A stretch of DNA of 64,000 bases from Niabella yanshanensis (GTDB taxonomy: Bacteria; Bacteroidota; Bacteroidia; Chitinophagales; Chitinophagaceae). Below are positions 27,873-36,689 of this stretch, one piece after another. How positions within the stretch are numbered: position 1 is the stretch's first letter; every line of letters starts with the position of its first letter. The notes under the pieces are model-generated. The model was not told the DNA's origin and did no database searches. It was given only the letters and a program-made list of their open reading frames with translations. Both the position numbers and the translations under genes were made by a program. The stretch spans positions 4,030,001 to 4,094,000 of the forward strand of contig NZ_CP139960.1 of the NCBI RefSeq assembly GCF_034424215.1, read 5' to 3'.

Positions 27873-27956
27873 GTGAATAGTGAATAGTGAATAGTGAATA
27901 GTGAATCATCCCGCATCCAGAATCCAGCATCTAGTATCCCGCCTCCAGTATCCATC
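27873..27956 (+). repeat. Two adjoining 7-bp-period arrays
   Basis: Five tandem units of GTGAATA (the last ends in C) occupy 27873-27907. They are followed by seven degenerate units of the type ATCCAGC from 27908 to 27956 (ATCCCGC, ATCCAGA, ATCCAGC, ATCTAGT, ATCCCGC, CTCCAGT, ATCCATC). Both arrays keep the 7-base register without a break. They fill almost the whole gap between the YfhO-like gene and the glycosyltransferase start at 27959. Confidence 0.9.
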
Positions 27957-27958
27957 AC

Positions 27959-29089
27959 ATGCTTAAAATAGCCTCTCTTGTTCCCTATAAAATTGTTCCT
28001 GCTGTAACCGGTGGGGAAAAAGGGATTTTCTATTTCCTGAAATATGTTGCGCAGCACACTGAGGTAACCGCTTTCTCGGTAACTGAAAATGCAGGGACTG
28101 TAGAAGGAATCAACTTTGTAGATGTCTTAGGCAGCACGCGCAGGAAAAGCCGTTATGCCGATTTTTCAGTCTTTCGCAAAATAAAAGAGGCCTGTCGCAG
28201 ACGGGATATAAAACACATTATTGTGGAGCATCCGTATTACGCATGGCTGGGTGTAGCTTTAAAGAAATGGGGAGGACTGAAGCTCATCATTCATTCCCAT
28301 AATATTGAAGCCACCAGGTTTAAAAGCGTAAAAAAATGGTGGTGGCCCATTCTGCATCAATATGAAAAGTTTGCGCACCGGCAGGCAGATTTTAACTTCT
28401 TTATAACTGAAGAGGATAAAGACTATGCCATAAAAACCTATCAGCTTCGTGCTGATAAATGTGCAGTCATTACTTATGGGATCGAAAATTTGGCAGCGCC
28501 CTCTTTCGAAGAAAAGCAACAAAGTAAGAAGCTGGTTTGTGAGGAGCTGGAGCTGCCGGAAGCTACCAAACTTATTCTTTTTAATGGAACGCTTGATTAT
28601 GCCCCGAACCGGGATGGGCTGGATAAGATCCTGAAGGAAATCAATCCGCTGCTTCAGCAACAGGCAGGGCTTTCTTATAAAATTATTATCTGCGGATTAA
28701 GATTGCCAGCGGAGTATAATGAGCTTAGAGGCTACGGGGATCAGCATATTATTTATAAAGGCTTTGTTGAAGATATCGGTATTTACTTTAAAGCAGCAGA
28801 TGTTTTCATCAACCCAATTACAGATGGCGGGGGTATTAAGACAAAGTTGGTGGAAGCGTTGGGTGCCAACACTCCGGCGGTTTCTTTTAAAGCAGGGGCT
28901 TATGGTGTCCCCGTCAGTATTACCGGTGATCACCTTTCGGTGGTGGCAGATGATGATTACCAGGGGTTTGCCAATGCAATATCAACACAGCTTATCAAAC
29001 CGGCGGGTAATATGTCAGCTTCTTTTTACGATCATTTCGGCTGGGATGCTATCGCGAAAAAGGTTACAGGAATTATCAAAAGTCTTTAA
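27959..29089 (+). CDS. Family-4-like glycosyltransferase
   Basis: This 376-residue GT-B-fold enzyme would transfer a sugar from a nucleotide-sugar donor onto a glycan intermediate. The N-terminal half includes HIIVEHPYYAWLGVALKKWGG and LIIHSHNIEATRF. The C-terminal donor half has LILFNGTLDYAPNRDGL, the KIIICGLRLP strand and the acidic motif around DVFINPITDGGGIKTKLVEAL, with the glutamate of the retaining GT4/GT1 EX7E-like site. There is no signal peptide. It is followed after 170 bases by an epimerase gene on the same strand. The acceptor and sugar are unknown. Confidence 0.88.
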   Translation: MLKIASLVPYKIVPAVTGGEKGIFYFLKYVAQHTEVTAFSVTENAGTVEGINFVDVLGSTRRKSRYADFSVFRKIKEACRRRDIKHIIVEHPYYAWLGVALKKWGGLKLIIHSHNIEATRFKSVKKWWWPILHQYEKFAHRQADFNFFITEEDKDYAIKTYQLRADKCAVITYGIENLAAPSFEEKQQSKKLVCEELELPEATKLILFNGTLDYAPNRDGLDKILKEINPLLQQQAGLSYKIIICGLRLPAEYNELRGYGDQHIIYKGFVEDIGIYFKAADVFINPITDGGGIKTKLVEALGANTPAVSFKAGAYGVPVSITGDHLSVVADDDYQGFANAISTQLIKPAGNMSASFYDHFGWDAIAKKVTGIIKSL

Positions 29090-29210
29090 ATTATTGTTTT
29101 AAAGATGACTGATCGGTTCTCATCTACAACTGTCCTCATTTTGAAAATATTGCCGGATAGGGTTGGATGATGCAGGTTGTCATAAAAACAGATACATATT
29201 TTCATAAGAT

Positions 29211-29218
29211 TATCTTTG
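29211..29218 (+). promoter_or_regulatory. Candidate -7 box upstream of the epimerase gene
   Basis: TATCTTTG fits TAnnTTTG and lies 42 bases before the ATG at 29260. No convincing -33 TTTG box is seen at the usual distance. Confidence 0.3.
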
Positions 29219-29259
29219 TCCGGGCTGACATAAAATGACAGCCACTATAAAAGAACAGA

Positions 29260-29952
29260 ATGGTTATCGGGAATGGTTTAATTGCATCACAGTTTTACGA
29301 CTTTCACCTGAACTCAAAGGTGATTATTTTTGCGTCGGGTGTTTCGAATTCGGCATCTAACGATAGCAACTCGTTTAACAGGGAGAAGCAATTGTTTAAA
29401 GAAATTGCGGGAAAAAATGATGATAAAAAGCTGGTGTACTTCAGTACCTGCAGTATTTATGATCCCTCCACCCAACATAATGCTTATGTACAGCATAAGC
29501 TGGAGATGGAGGAGCTGGTTCGAACGGCCGGTCCCGATTTTTTAATTCTTCGCATCAGCAATCCCATCGGTAAATACAATAACCCCCATACGTTCTTCAA
29601 TTATTTCGTAGATTGTATTAAGACGGGCAGGGCATTTGAAGCATGGGCAAATGCGGACCGGAATATTATTGATGTAGATGATTTTTATCAGTTGGCTAAA
29701 CTATTAATCGATGATAATGATTTTAACCGAAGCACTGTCAATATAGCTAACCCCTATAATTATAAAGTTCCGGTAATTGTAACCGCAATTGAGGAACATT
29801 TTGGAAGAAAAGGAAACTACAGTGTCGTGAATAAGGGTGCTGAACTGAAAATTGATACCCGGGTGGTGGAGCAATTGATCAATAGTTGCGATTCGGTTAA
29901 TTTTACAGGGAACTATATCCGTAAATTACTTCGAAAATATTTTTCAGTGTGA
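29260..29952 (+). CDS. NAD-dependent epimerase/dehydratase-like protein (short SDR)
   Basis: The 230-residue protein has an extended-SDR Rossmann start (MVIGNGLIASQF, a degenerate GxGxxG), the ASGVSNSAS strand, FSTCSIYDP with the catalytic serine region, and YVQHKLEMEELV with the YxxxK catalytic pair. It continues with ILRISNPIGKYNNPHTFFNYF and IDVDDFYQLAKLLI, typical for nucleotide-sugar epimerases. It is shorter than the usual 300 residues and has a trimmed N-terminus. Its stop overlaps the next gene's GTG start by 3 bases. It probably alters the sugar used by the neighbouring glycosyltransferases. Confidence 0.8.
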   Translation: MVIGNGLIASQFYDFHLNSKVIIFASGVSNSASNDSNSFNREKQLFKEIAGKNDDKKLVYFSTCSIYDPSTQHNAYVQHKLEMEELVRTAGPDFLILRISNPIGKYNNPHTFFNYFVDCIKTGRAFEAWANADRNIIDVDDFYQLAKLLIDDNDFNRSTVNIANPYNYKVPVIVTAIEEHFGRKGNYSVVNKGAELKIDTRVVEQLINSCDSVNFTGNYIRKLLRKYFSV

Positions 29953-31139
29953 CCTACAGACAGGCTATTTTAAAGTATAGATTAGAATGCATTATTGTGT
30001 TGCCGCTGGTTTGGCTGGGGAAGATATTGGGTCTTTTAAAACCACTGAAAAAAAAACACGGGGCTTTTCTGTTTTTTTCAAGCGCCGATTTGGGAGGCGC
30101 ACCCAAAGTCAATGCTCAGATTGCCAATACAATCAAAGACCTTAACCCTCTAATTATTTTTTCAAAAACACCGCGTAACAATGGATTTGCAACGCTTTTC
30201 GATATTCCGGGTGTAGACATTGTTGACCTGCACAAAAAGATTGATAATAAGTACCTGCATTTTATCAATATCATTTACCGGGGGATCATTGCTACATGGA
30301 TTGCCCAAAGTGAAAGACCCGTGGTGTTTGGTGGAGAGTGTATCTATTTCTACAAAATTATCCCGCATATTAAAAAGAATATTCCTGCTATAGAATTGTG
30401 CCACTTAAACACCTGGTTCAATTATACACAAACATTTATTAAGCGTATTGATAAAAGAATATTCAGTACCCGGGATGTCATGCGACAGCTGATAGCCCAG
30501 TATAGGAGGCAGGGCATTGCAGAGGAATATTATCAACGAATTCATTTTATAGACAACTATGTTGATATTCCTCCCCGCAGGCAGAATGATAATTCTACTT
30601 TGCAGATATTGTATGTTGGGAGGGGGGCTCCTCAGAAAAGGGTGCCGCTGATTGCAGCAATTGCCGATAAAATGCATCAAGCTGAAGAGCCAGTACATTT
30701 TTCATTTGTAGGAGACGTGGAAAATGTAATTGCCATTGAAAATTACCCGTTTTGTACTTTCTATGGAAATGTTACAGATGCGCAACAACTAAAAGATCTT
30801 TATCATCAATCTGACTGCCTCATCCTGACATCTGCTTACGAAGGATTACCCCTGGTAGTAATGGAGATGATGGCCAGAGGAAAGACAGTGTTGTCGACCA
30901 ATGTAGATGGTATTCCCGATTATATTACGCATAAAGAAAATGGCTTGCTGATTACGGAAAAGGACGAATCCAAAATAATTGAGCAGGGTGCCGCATTATT
31001 AAATTGGCTGATTCACCATCCGGAGGACAGAAGGAAGATAGAGGAGGCCGCTTATCAGTACACGCTTTTGCACTTTAGTAAAGAGGTGTTTGAAAAAGCG
31101 TATAGAAATGTTTTCTTTGAGTATTCTAAGTACAGGTGA
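29949..31139 (+). CDS. GT-B glycosyltransferase (GT4-like)
   Basis: The start is GTG at 29949, overlapping the previous gene's TGA, which implies coupling. The 396-residue protein has a short hydrophobic N-terminal stretch (IIVLPLVWLGKILGLLKPL), then GAFLFFSSADLGGAPKVNAQI, a donor-binding half with LQILYVGRGAPQKRVPLI, and SDCLILTSAYEGLPLVVMEMMARGK-type residues giving the EGLP..E signature of GT4. That signature strongly indicates retaining transfer from a nucleotide-diphospho sugar. It is the last plus-strand gene of this half of the cluster. Confidence 0.9.
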   Translation: MTYRQAILKYRLECIIVLPLVWLGKILGLLKPLKKKHGAFLFFSSADLGGAPKVNAQIANTIKDLNPLIIFSKTPRNNGFATLFDIPGVDIVDLHKKIDNKYLHFINIIYRGIIATWIAQSERPVVFGGECIYFYKIIPHIKKNIPAIELCHLNTWFNYTQTFIKRIDKRIFSTRDVMRQLIAQYRRQGIAEEYYQRIHFIDNYVDIPPRRQNDNSTLQILYVGRGAPQKRVPLIAAIADKMHQAEEPVHFSFVGDVENVIAIENYPFCTFYGNVTDAQQLKDLYHQSDCLILTSAYEGLPLVVMEMMARGKTVLSTNVDGIPDYITHKENGLLITEKDESKIIEQGAALLNWLIHHPEDRRKIEEAAYQYTLLHFSKEVFEKAYRNVFFEYSKYR

Positions 31140-31141
31140 AA

Positions 31142-32098
31142 TTACCAGTTGCCTTTCCGGATCAGTTTTCTATTCATAAAAAAGTGAATCATCATTGCAA
31201 ATTTTGAGAAGAACCCCACGTGCAGTAAACCTTTGGGTAAACGGGACTGTGTTTTTATCATGGCGTTTAAAATTGGAGGCACTTCGCCGTCATAACCGTA
31301 TTTCTGTATATCTTTTATACATTTTATATTAAAGTTTCTTATAAAACGCCAGTTATAATCATACACAAGAATGTTGGTGAGTTTTTCAACTCCCATTTTA
31401 GAAATAAAGTGAAAGTGTTCAGGTATTTCTATCTTACCTACATTTTTAGTATATGAAGTTACTTGTGAGCTGCTCATATATACTTTTATCAGCGGCTGAT
31501 TAATGTAAATAAGTGCGTCTGTCTCTAGCCTTCTGCGATAGGCATCTATATCGACCAGCCATTTAAGCTTTGTATCATAGATATGTTGGCCATCATTTTT
31601 ATACATCGTAACACTAGGGGGGCCAATGAAATTTTTAGCCAGTAGGATTGCCGGTTCCTTTTCCGCCTGTAATAAACGGAATTTTTCGGGATAAATAGTT
31701 TCCTCTTTTCTCCCGTCTTCAAAAACTTTTTTATAAGCAGAGAAGATAAAGCCCTTGTCACTCTTTTTTGCACAATCAGCAAATTGTTGCAGCGAGGTCG
31801 GCTCCCCAAACCAATCATCGTCGTGCATCAATTTTATCCAAGAGCCTTTAGCCAGAGAAATAGCTTTGTTCCAGTTGGCGGGTGTGCCTAATGCTATTTC
31901 GTTCTTAAAATAGAAGAGGGGCAAAGTAGACGCATGTTTTTCGCAAAGCAACGCCACCCCATTATCCGGACTGTCATCGGTTACGATCACCTCAAAATCC
32001 TTGTATTCCTGTAAAACAATAGAATGAAAAAGTCTTTCCAGGAATTGAATTCTTTGATAAGCGGGGATACATATAGAAATAAGGGGTGCGGCGGCCAT
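31142..32098 (-). CDS. Family-2 glycosyltransferase
   Basis: This 318-residue GT-A enzyme begins APLISICIPAYQRIQFLERL, followed by VIVTDDSPDNG and the metal-binding DDD-type motif in KLMHDDDWFGE near residue 95. The middle has the acceptor region and a conserved WLVDIDAYRR. There are no membrane segments apart from a mildly hydrophobic C-terminus. It ends 3 bases after the convergent plus-strand glycosyltransferase, and its start overlaps the stop of the upstream methyltransferase by one base, so these two minus-strand genes are coupled. Confidence 0.9.
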   Translation of the reverse strand: MAAAPLISICIPAYQRIQFLERLFHSIVLQEYKDFEVIVTDDSPDNGVALLCEKHASTLPLFYFKNEIALGTPANWNKAISLAKGSWIKLMHDDDWFGEPTSLQQFADCAKKSDKGFIFSAYKKVFEDGRKEETIYPEKFRLLQAEKEPAILLAKNFIGPPSVTMYKNDGQHIYDTKLKWLVDIDAYRRRLETDALIYINQPLIKVYMSSSQVTSYTKNVGKIEIPEHFHFISKMGVEKLTNILVYDYNWRFIRNFNIKCIKDIQKYGYDGEVPPILNAMIKTQSRLPKGLLHVGFFSKFAMMIHFFMNRKLIRKGNW

Positions 32099-32853
32099 TA
32101 CGGTTTAATTGCTAACGTAAAAAGGTTGATGTCGTGAATCTTTTTTTGTAATACAGTACGAAAGCCCGCGAAATTCAGTGCTTGTGTAATCAGGTCGAAT
32201 GAAAACACATGATGATGAATACAACGGTTTTGGAAATTATCTTTTGTGCGAATAATAAGTTCTTCCTTACTCTTTACACCACTATCAAGTGCAATAATGT
32301 GGTGTTGAAGAACCTCCTCAAAATGTGTGTTGTCATGTTCAGAAACATCGATTTTGTAGTCGTTAAGCAGATGATCAAATGTTGTATAATCGCGATCCTT
32401 GTCAAACGTGACCTCTTTATTAGGCAGTATCAGGCACAGGCTACCTCCGGGCTTTAATACCTCATTCCACCTTTTCAATGCTTTCAGTGGGTTGGATATA
32501 TGCTCCAGGCTATGACTGGAAAGAATAAAGTCATAAGTGTTGTTAACTATTCCTTCAAGAGCGGTAGCTTCTGTTATAAATTGATTTCCTATTTCATAGC
32601 CTTTCAGGTATTCATAGGTTTTACCGGGCTTTATTGTGCCTTCCCAAACTGTTTGTGCATTGTAATTTACACCGTCCACACGGTTCGCATACAAATACGC
32701 AGGGTAGTAGCTAGTTTGTTTAAATATTGGACTGGGACCACCTATTTCAAGCCCTGTCTTATTTTTTAATAACTTCGCCAAAGCTATTGTAGGCTTCTTT
32801 TGCGGGTTTTTGATAGAGCTGATTTTCGTGATAATTGAATCCTTCAGTTTCAT
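32098..32853 (-). CDS. SAM-dependent methyltransferase in the polysaccharide cluster
   Basis: The 251-residue class-I methyltransferase shows the glycine motif region GLEIGGPSPIFKQ, then DFILSSHSLEHISNPLKALK (Methyltransf_11 style), WNEVLKPGGSLCLILPN and a C-terminal strand with FAGFRTVLQKKIHDINLFTLA. It lacks an N-terminal signal. Its stop overlaps the start of the following glycosyltransferase. In this setting it probably methylates a sugar or glycan end group, but that is inferred from context only. Confidence 0.85.
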   Translation of the reverse strand: MKLKDSIITKISSIKNPQKKPTIALAKLLKNKTGLEIGGPSPIFKQTSYYPAYLYANRVDGVNYNAQTVWEGTIKPGKTYEYLKGYEIGNQFITEATALEGIVNNTYDFILSSHSLEHISNPLKALKRWNEVLKPGGSLCLILPNKEVTFDKDRDYTTFDHLLNDYKIDVSEHDNTHFEEVLQHHIIALDSGVKSKEELIIRTKDNFQNRCIHHHVFSFDLITQALNFAGFRTVLQKKIHDINLFTLAIKP

Positions 32854-32879
32854 AGGATAACAAAATAAAACTTTTTACC

Positions 32880-33728
32880 TTGTTAGAAAAAGTATTTGGG
32901 GTAGTAATTTTATACAATCCAACTAAAGAGGTATTGGACAATATCTCGTCATACAGGAAAGCGCTCGACCATCTGGCCATCATAGACAATAGCGAGCGCC
33001 TACATGCTGTTCAGTTTGAGGAAAATGAGCAAGTGACTTTTTTCGCAGATGGAGAAAACAGGGGCATATCCGAAAGATTAAATCAAGCTGCGGCATTTGC
33101 GAAGTCCCGGGGCGCAAAATGGTTACTTACAATGGACCAGGATTCTTTTTTTTCTGAGTATATATTTGATCGTTACCTGAACTGCGTTGCTGTTTTTTCT
33201 GGCAGGAATGAAGTAGCTATGTTTGGGGTTGAATTTGAATCAACGGAACAGCGGGAAGACTGTTTTTCGGAGGATACAGATAATCTCATTACATCTGGTA
33301 GCCTGCTGAACCTTGACCTCTTTGAGAAAATTGGTGAGTTTGATATAAACCTGTTTATTGATGAGGTGGACTTTGATTATTGTATACGTTCAATAAGGAG
33401 CGGCCTCCGGATAGTGCGGTTCAAAAATATTTGTATGCATCACTCTCTGGGAATCGTTCATCAACGGCGTTCCTTCAAGACTTTTAAAATTACTTCCCGC
33501 ACTCTACATCCGCCTTTAAGGCTATATTACATGGTAAGGAACTACCTCTACCTGCGTGATAAATATGGAGCAGAATTCCCGGCAGCGTTTGGAATAAAAA
33601 GAACGGATCTTTTAAACCGCATAAAAAATCGATTACTATATGGAAATGCGCGCCTGGAAACGTTCCGATATCTACTAAAAGCCTACAGGCACTATAGGTC
33701 TGCTAAAATGGGTAAGTACAAGTATTAA
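32880..33728 (+). CDS. Family-2 glycosyltransferase, rhamnosyltransferase-like
   Basis: The frame opens with a TTG at 32880. No ATG lies nearby, and GVVILYNPTKEVLDNI is the proper family start, so TTG is the likely initiator. The 282-residue enzyme has ENRGISERLNQAAAFAKSRG, WLLTMDQDSFF with the DxD, ITSGSLLNLDLFEKIGEFD and DEVDFDYCIRS, matching rhamnosyltransferase-like GT2 enzymes. It ends with a 4-base tail-to-tail overlap with the minus-strand neighbour. A decayed paralogue lies at about 36690-37248. Confidence 0.88.
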   Translation: MLEKVFGVVILYNPTKEVLDNISSYRKALDHLAIIDNSERLHAVQFEENEQVTFFADGENRGISERLNQAAAFAKSRGAKWLLTMDQDSFFSEYIFDRYLNCVAVFSGRNEVAMFGVEFESTEQREDCFSEDTDNLITSGSLLNLDLFEKIGEFDINLFIDEVDFDYCIRSIRSGLRIVRFKNICMHHSLGIVHQRRSFKTFKITSRTLHPPLRLYYMVRNYLYLRDKYGAEFPAAFGIKRTDLLNRIKNRLLYGNARLETFRYLLKAYRHYRSAKMGKYKY

Positions 33729-34732
33729 TGAGTTTTTAAAATACTTCTGATTTCGTCAAGTTGATCGAGCTCTAATCTTGTAACTATGATTTTGGACATT
33801 TTATCCTGGCGATCCCTTGCTCTGCTTTTTTCAATTATCCTTGCTCCCAACAGAGGCAAGGAGGCAATAAACCGCCCTGCCATTTTCTTCACGGAAGGTT
33901 TCATGTTGTGGTTACGGTCAATACTATCTACCAGGTTATTTATGCCTTGCCCTAAAGTGTGCATAATTTTTTTCGGGTCTTCCGTCGGCATATATCGTTG
34001 GATAGCTGTTAAAAGGTGTCCCAGGAAGTCCTCTATCTCTGACCTGAATCTGGGTTCCCTAAACATTTTATTAATGGTTAGGGCTGTTTTGTCGTCGGAA
34101 TCTTCTGCGTATTCTCTTACCTGAAATAAAACCGGCAGTTCTTTATACTTACCGGCAGCCAGGGGCACAATAGAGGCGTTATACTCATTTAAAAATAAAT
34201 TTCGGATACTTTCGGATGCATTCTTATAGGCGTCCTTTAACGTGGTAGTGCGATGAACGGCATACAGGAATGATTTGTAGTTGGCGAGCAGCGCGCCGAT
34301 ACGGTCGAGACCACTCTGGTTTTCGTAAGAATATGCTTTGGGAGGGTAAAGCGGGTAAAAGTCGACTTCCTTTTTCTTCACGACTTCCTTTTTTTTATAA
34401 CATATAGACTTTCCCTGTACAGAAGCATAACCCGGATTGCTATTCAGAAAACTGATACACGCCTCAAGTGCCTGGGGAATGATAAAGTCATCATCTGCAC
34501 ACAAAATGACATATTCTGTTTTTACCACCTGTAAAATTATTTCGATCTTTTGGGTATAATTAATGCCGGGCGTATAAATGTGCCTCCATGAAGCGGGGAT
34601 AGCGTCCGAAGGGTGTTTTTGCGTGGAGCTGTCAGCTAATATGACAGATGCTTCAATATGCCGGTAATACTCCACCAGGCGGCGAATATTTTGATGGCGG
34701 TTGTGTAGTATAATAACAAGGGTTACATCCAT
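33725..34732 (-). CDS. TIGR00180-type glycosyltransferase
   Basis: The 335-residue enzyme begins VTLVIILHNRHQNIRRLVEYY and has the donor site EYVILCADDDFIIPQAL near residue 80, followed by FLNSNPGYASVQGKSICY. This is the pattern of a GT2-like group that carries a long helical C-terminal half (about 200-335). The C-terminal half is rich in charged residues and ends without a membrane anchor. It sits 7 bases downstream of a methyltransferase gene on the same strand, so both are likely to act on one glycan. Confidence 0.82.
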   Translation of the reverse strand: MDVTLVIILHNRHQNIRRLVEYYRHIEASVILADSSTQKHPSDAIPASWRHIYTPGINYTQKIEIILQVVKTEYVILCADDDFIIPQALEACISFLNSNPGYASVQGKSICYKKKEVVKKKEVDFYPLYPPKAYSYENQSGLDRIGALLANYKSFLYAVHRTTTLKDAYKNASESIRNLFLNEYNASIVPLAAGKYKELPVLFQVREYAEDSDDKTALTINKMFREPRFRSEIEDFLGHLLTAIQRYMPTEDPKKIMHTLGQGINNLVDSIDRNHNMKPSVKKMAGRFIASLPLLGARIIEKSRARDRQDKMSKIIVTRLELDQLDEIRSILKTH

Positions 34733-34739
34733 CAGGCAA

Positions 34740-35696
34740 TTACTTTCTTATATATAAAGCTACTGAATCACTTTCGCCCTTTTGATTGAGCGTCTTAATT
34801 TCATTTTCGAACCTTTCGATATCTGAAGGGGTGAATATACTACCTGCCGGATTTTGAAAGTAACTTCTTTCATCGTTAACGTTGCTGATGCCTTTTGAAT
34901 ACTGTTCGCTACCCATTATTGAAAAGGCTTCGGCATCGAATACTGTTTTGTATATGGAGAGATTATTTTTTTCGATAATCCCCGTGATGCTCTTTAAGCT
35001 GTGAATGAACAAGTGTCTCGGAGCATCAAGCGATACCACATTGCCGCCATATTTAACCATCAAGGGTTTGCTTACAATCGGGATCCTGATAAGTATTCTG
35101 CCGCCTTCTTTTAAAAGGGTAGCAGCTTTTTGTATCACTGCATCCTGCCGGTCCATATGCTCCAGGCTATGGTGCATCATTATAACGTCGTAAGTACTGT
35201 CTGTTTGGAATATATCTCTTTTAAGAAGTTTCAGGCTATTATTATAAATAAGATCTTTCTCTAAAAAAGGATCAATACCCGTAAGATTATTAAATCCCAG
35301 GCGATACATTCTTTTCAGTAACTGGCCATTTCCGCATCCAATGTCCAAAACGCTTTCATTCCGGTTGTGCAAATACAGTTCCTTCAGCCAGGTGTAAAAG
35401 CCGGAGGGTTTAAACTTTAACGCCAGTAAACCGCCCAATAGCCTGTTTTTATTAAATGCATAGTAATCAAAGTGGACACTCCTTATCCGGCTTTTTTTAA
35501 GTGGCACTTCTGCTACCGTATAAGAGTAATAGTCTGTAGGATAGTATTTGCCGAGGTCTGAAGGTACTTCGGCTATCTGGATACAGCCGCAGCTGGTGCA
35601 TTCAAAATAATCGAACTCGTCCTTCAATCCATACATCATTTCTTTTAAAACGATTTTTTTATTATCCGATGTATTAAAACAAATGCCGCATTTCAT
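34740..35696 (-). CDS. Methyltransferase with N-terminal zinc-ribbon-like cysteines
   Basis: The 318-residue protein starts MKCGICFNTSD and has a second cysteine pair in FECTSCGCIQ, so residues 3-45 look like a small metal-binding knuckle, as in some sugar C-methyltransferases. The SAM-binding core follows: SVLDIGCGNGQLLKRMYRLG, then YDVIMMHHSLEHMDRQDAV and LLKEGGRILIRIPI. It opens the minus-strand part of the polysaccharide cluster, just before the glycosyltransferase. The presence of the cysteine knuckle is seen; the sugar-methyl role is inferred. Confidence 0.85.
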   Translation of the reverse strand: MKCGICFNTSDNKKIVLKEMMYGLKDEFDYFECTSCGCIQIAEVPSDLGKYYPTDYYSYTVAEVPLKKSRIRSVHFDYYAFNKNRLLGGLLALKFKPSGFYTWLKELYLHNRNESVLDIGCGNGQLLKRMYRLGFNNLTGIDPFLEKDLIYNNSLKLLKRDIFQTDSTYDVIMMHHSLEHMDRQDAVIQKAATLLKEGGRILIRIPIVSKPLMVKYGGNVVSLDAPRHLFIHSLKSITGIIEKNNLSIYKTVFDAEAFSIMGSEQYSKGISNVNDERSYFQNPAGSIFTPSDIERFENEIKTLNQKGESDSVALYIRK

Positions 35697-35733
35697 ACAA
35701 AGAGTTTGTTATTTTTACTAAAAATAAAGCGAA

Positions 35734-36483
35734 TCAGCGTATCGTTGGGATTTCAGAAATAAATTTTGCCATTCCCTTACGCTTGTCCTCATCCAGCTCG
35801 TAACTCAGGTTGACCGAGAAATATTTCTTTAGATCGTAAACACCATTATGATGTTCCGCAGCAATTTCATCGATATGTTGCAGGCCGTAAGCGTTGGCTT
35901 CGTCGAATTTCAGGATAAAATCATCGGGTAGTTTTTTTGTACTCACCCAGGCCGCAAAAACAAAAGGCAGACCTGTCGCCATTTTCCATTCTCCGGCCAA
36001 ATCATAAATATATTTGAAGTTAGGACGTTGCGCCAGCGCCCTGTCACCTATAATAACAGCAGCAGTGTCTCCCTTGATACCATTGATATAGGATTCATCT
36101 TTTGCGTCAATGAACTCCACTTCAATTTTCCAGTGATGTTTAACCAGCCATTTTAATAGGTTAACCGAAGAGCAGCTTTGATAATCAAGGCGTATTTTTT
36201 TTATTTGATCAATAGGCTGCTCGCTGAAAAGTGCTACGGATGCTACATCTCCAACGGCGCCAATGCAATAGTGGCCATTGATATAATATTTGGGGAGCTG
36301 TGGAACTACTGCCACAGGAACTAATCCCAGGTCGATCGCCCCGGTTTTGAGCTTTTCTGCCAGGGATGCGGGATACGCTTCAATCAATTCAATTTCATTT
36401 TTTATAGGAAGCCTTTGTAAGCCATAAATGAGGGGGCGCGTATTTAAATAGCTTACAATTCCGACTCTAATATTCTGTTCCAA
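35734..36483 (-). CDS. mqnA: Chorismate dehydratase (futalosine pathway of menaquinone synthesis)
   Basis: MqnA removes water from chorismate in the first step of the futalosine pathway. The 249-residue protein has a periplasmic-binding-like fold without a signal: VGIVSYLNTRPLIYGLQRL, LAEKLKTGAIDLGLVPVAV, the DYQSCSSVNLLKWLVKHHW segment and IIGDRALAQRP. The length is normal. It is divergent from the original purB. A second copy of its first 78 codons lies at 40951-41185 (see findings). This copy is the intact one. Confidence 0.95.
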   Translation of the reverse strand: MEQNIRVGIVSYLNTRPLIYGLQRLPIKNEIELIEAYPASLAEKLKTGAIDLGLVPVAVVPQLPKYYINGHYCIGAVGDVASVALFSEQPIDQIKKIRLDYQSCSSVNLLKWLVKHHWKIEVEFIDAKDESYINGIKGDTAAVIIGDRALAQRPNFKYIYDLAGEWKMATGLPFVFAAWVSTKKLPDDFILKFDEANAYGLQHIDEIAAEHHNGVYDLKKYFSVNLSYELDEDKRKGMAKFISEIPTIR

Positions 36484-36514
36484 TCTTTATTCCTTTATTT
36501 TTGCGCGAAATTAA

Positions 36515-36590
36515 CAGGTTTCAGGTTTAATGTTCCCGGTTCAACGTTAAACTTTGAACTTTTAAACCCGGAATATAAACTTTAAATATG
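36515..36590 (+). repeat. 7-bp-period array in the mqnA-purB promoter region (left copy)
   Basis: CAGGTTT, CAGGTTT, AATGTTC, CCGGTTC, AACGTTA, AACTTTG, AACTTTT, AAACCCG, GAATATA, AACTTTA can be read in unbroken 7-base steps. The unit is degenerate, but the register and the A/T-GTT pattern recur. The same array occurs in the right repeat at 41217-41291 with one base lost. Confidence 0.6.
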
Positions 36591-36594
36591 GAGC

Positions 36595-36659
36595 ATGTCT
36601 TCAACCGCTATCTCGCCTATTGATGGCGGCTACAGTAAATGTTCAAAGCCTGCAGGAAT
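36595..36659 (+). pseudogene. purB: purB 5' fragment (left copy)
   Basis: From the ATG at 36595 the frame reads MSSTAISPIDGGYSK and matches MSLTAISPIDGRYSK of intact purB. A net loss of two bases then shifts the frame to a stop at 36661. Similarity ends abruptly after GCAGGAAT at 36659, where unrelated sequence begins. The conserved arginine is replaced by glycine. Confidence 0.88.
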
Positions 36660-36689
36660 CTGATAAGTCTTTATAACATCCTGCCTGGT

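Larger units (their letters stand above)
36249..36659. repeat. Left direct repeat (mqnA 5' part, intergenic region, purB 5' part)
   Basis: About 411 bp are highly similar (about 90% overall, near-identical in the middle) to 40951-41362. The repeat covers codons 1-78 of mqnA, the shared promoter region and the first 20 or so codons of purB. It is the left boundary of a 4.7-kb inserted segment. Confidence 0.92.

Noticed and set aside
27873-27956. CRISPR-like array
   Set aside because: The units are 7 bases long without spacers, so this is a tandem short repeat and not a CRISPR.
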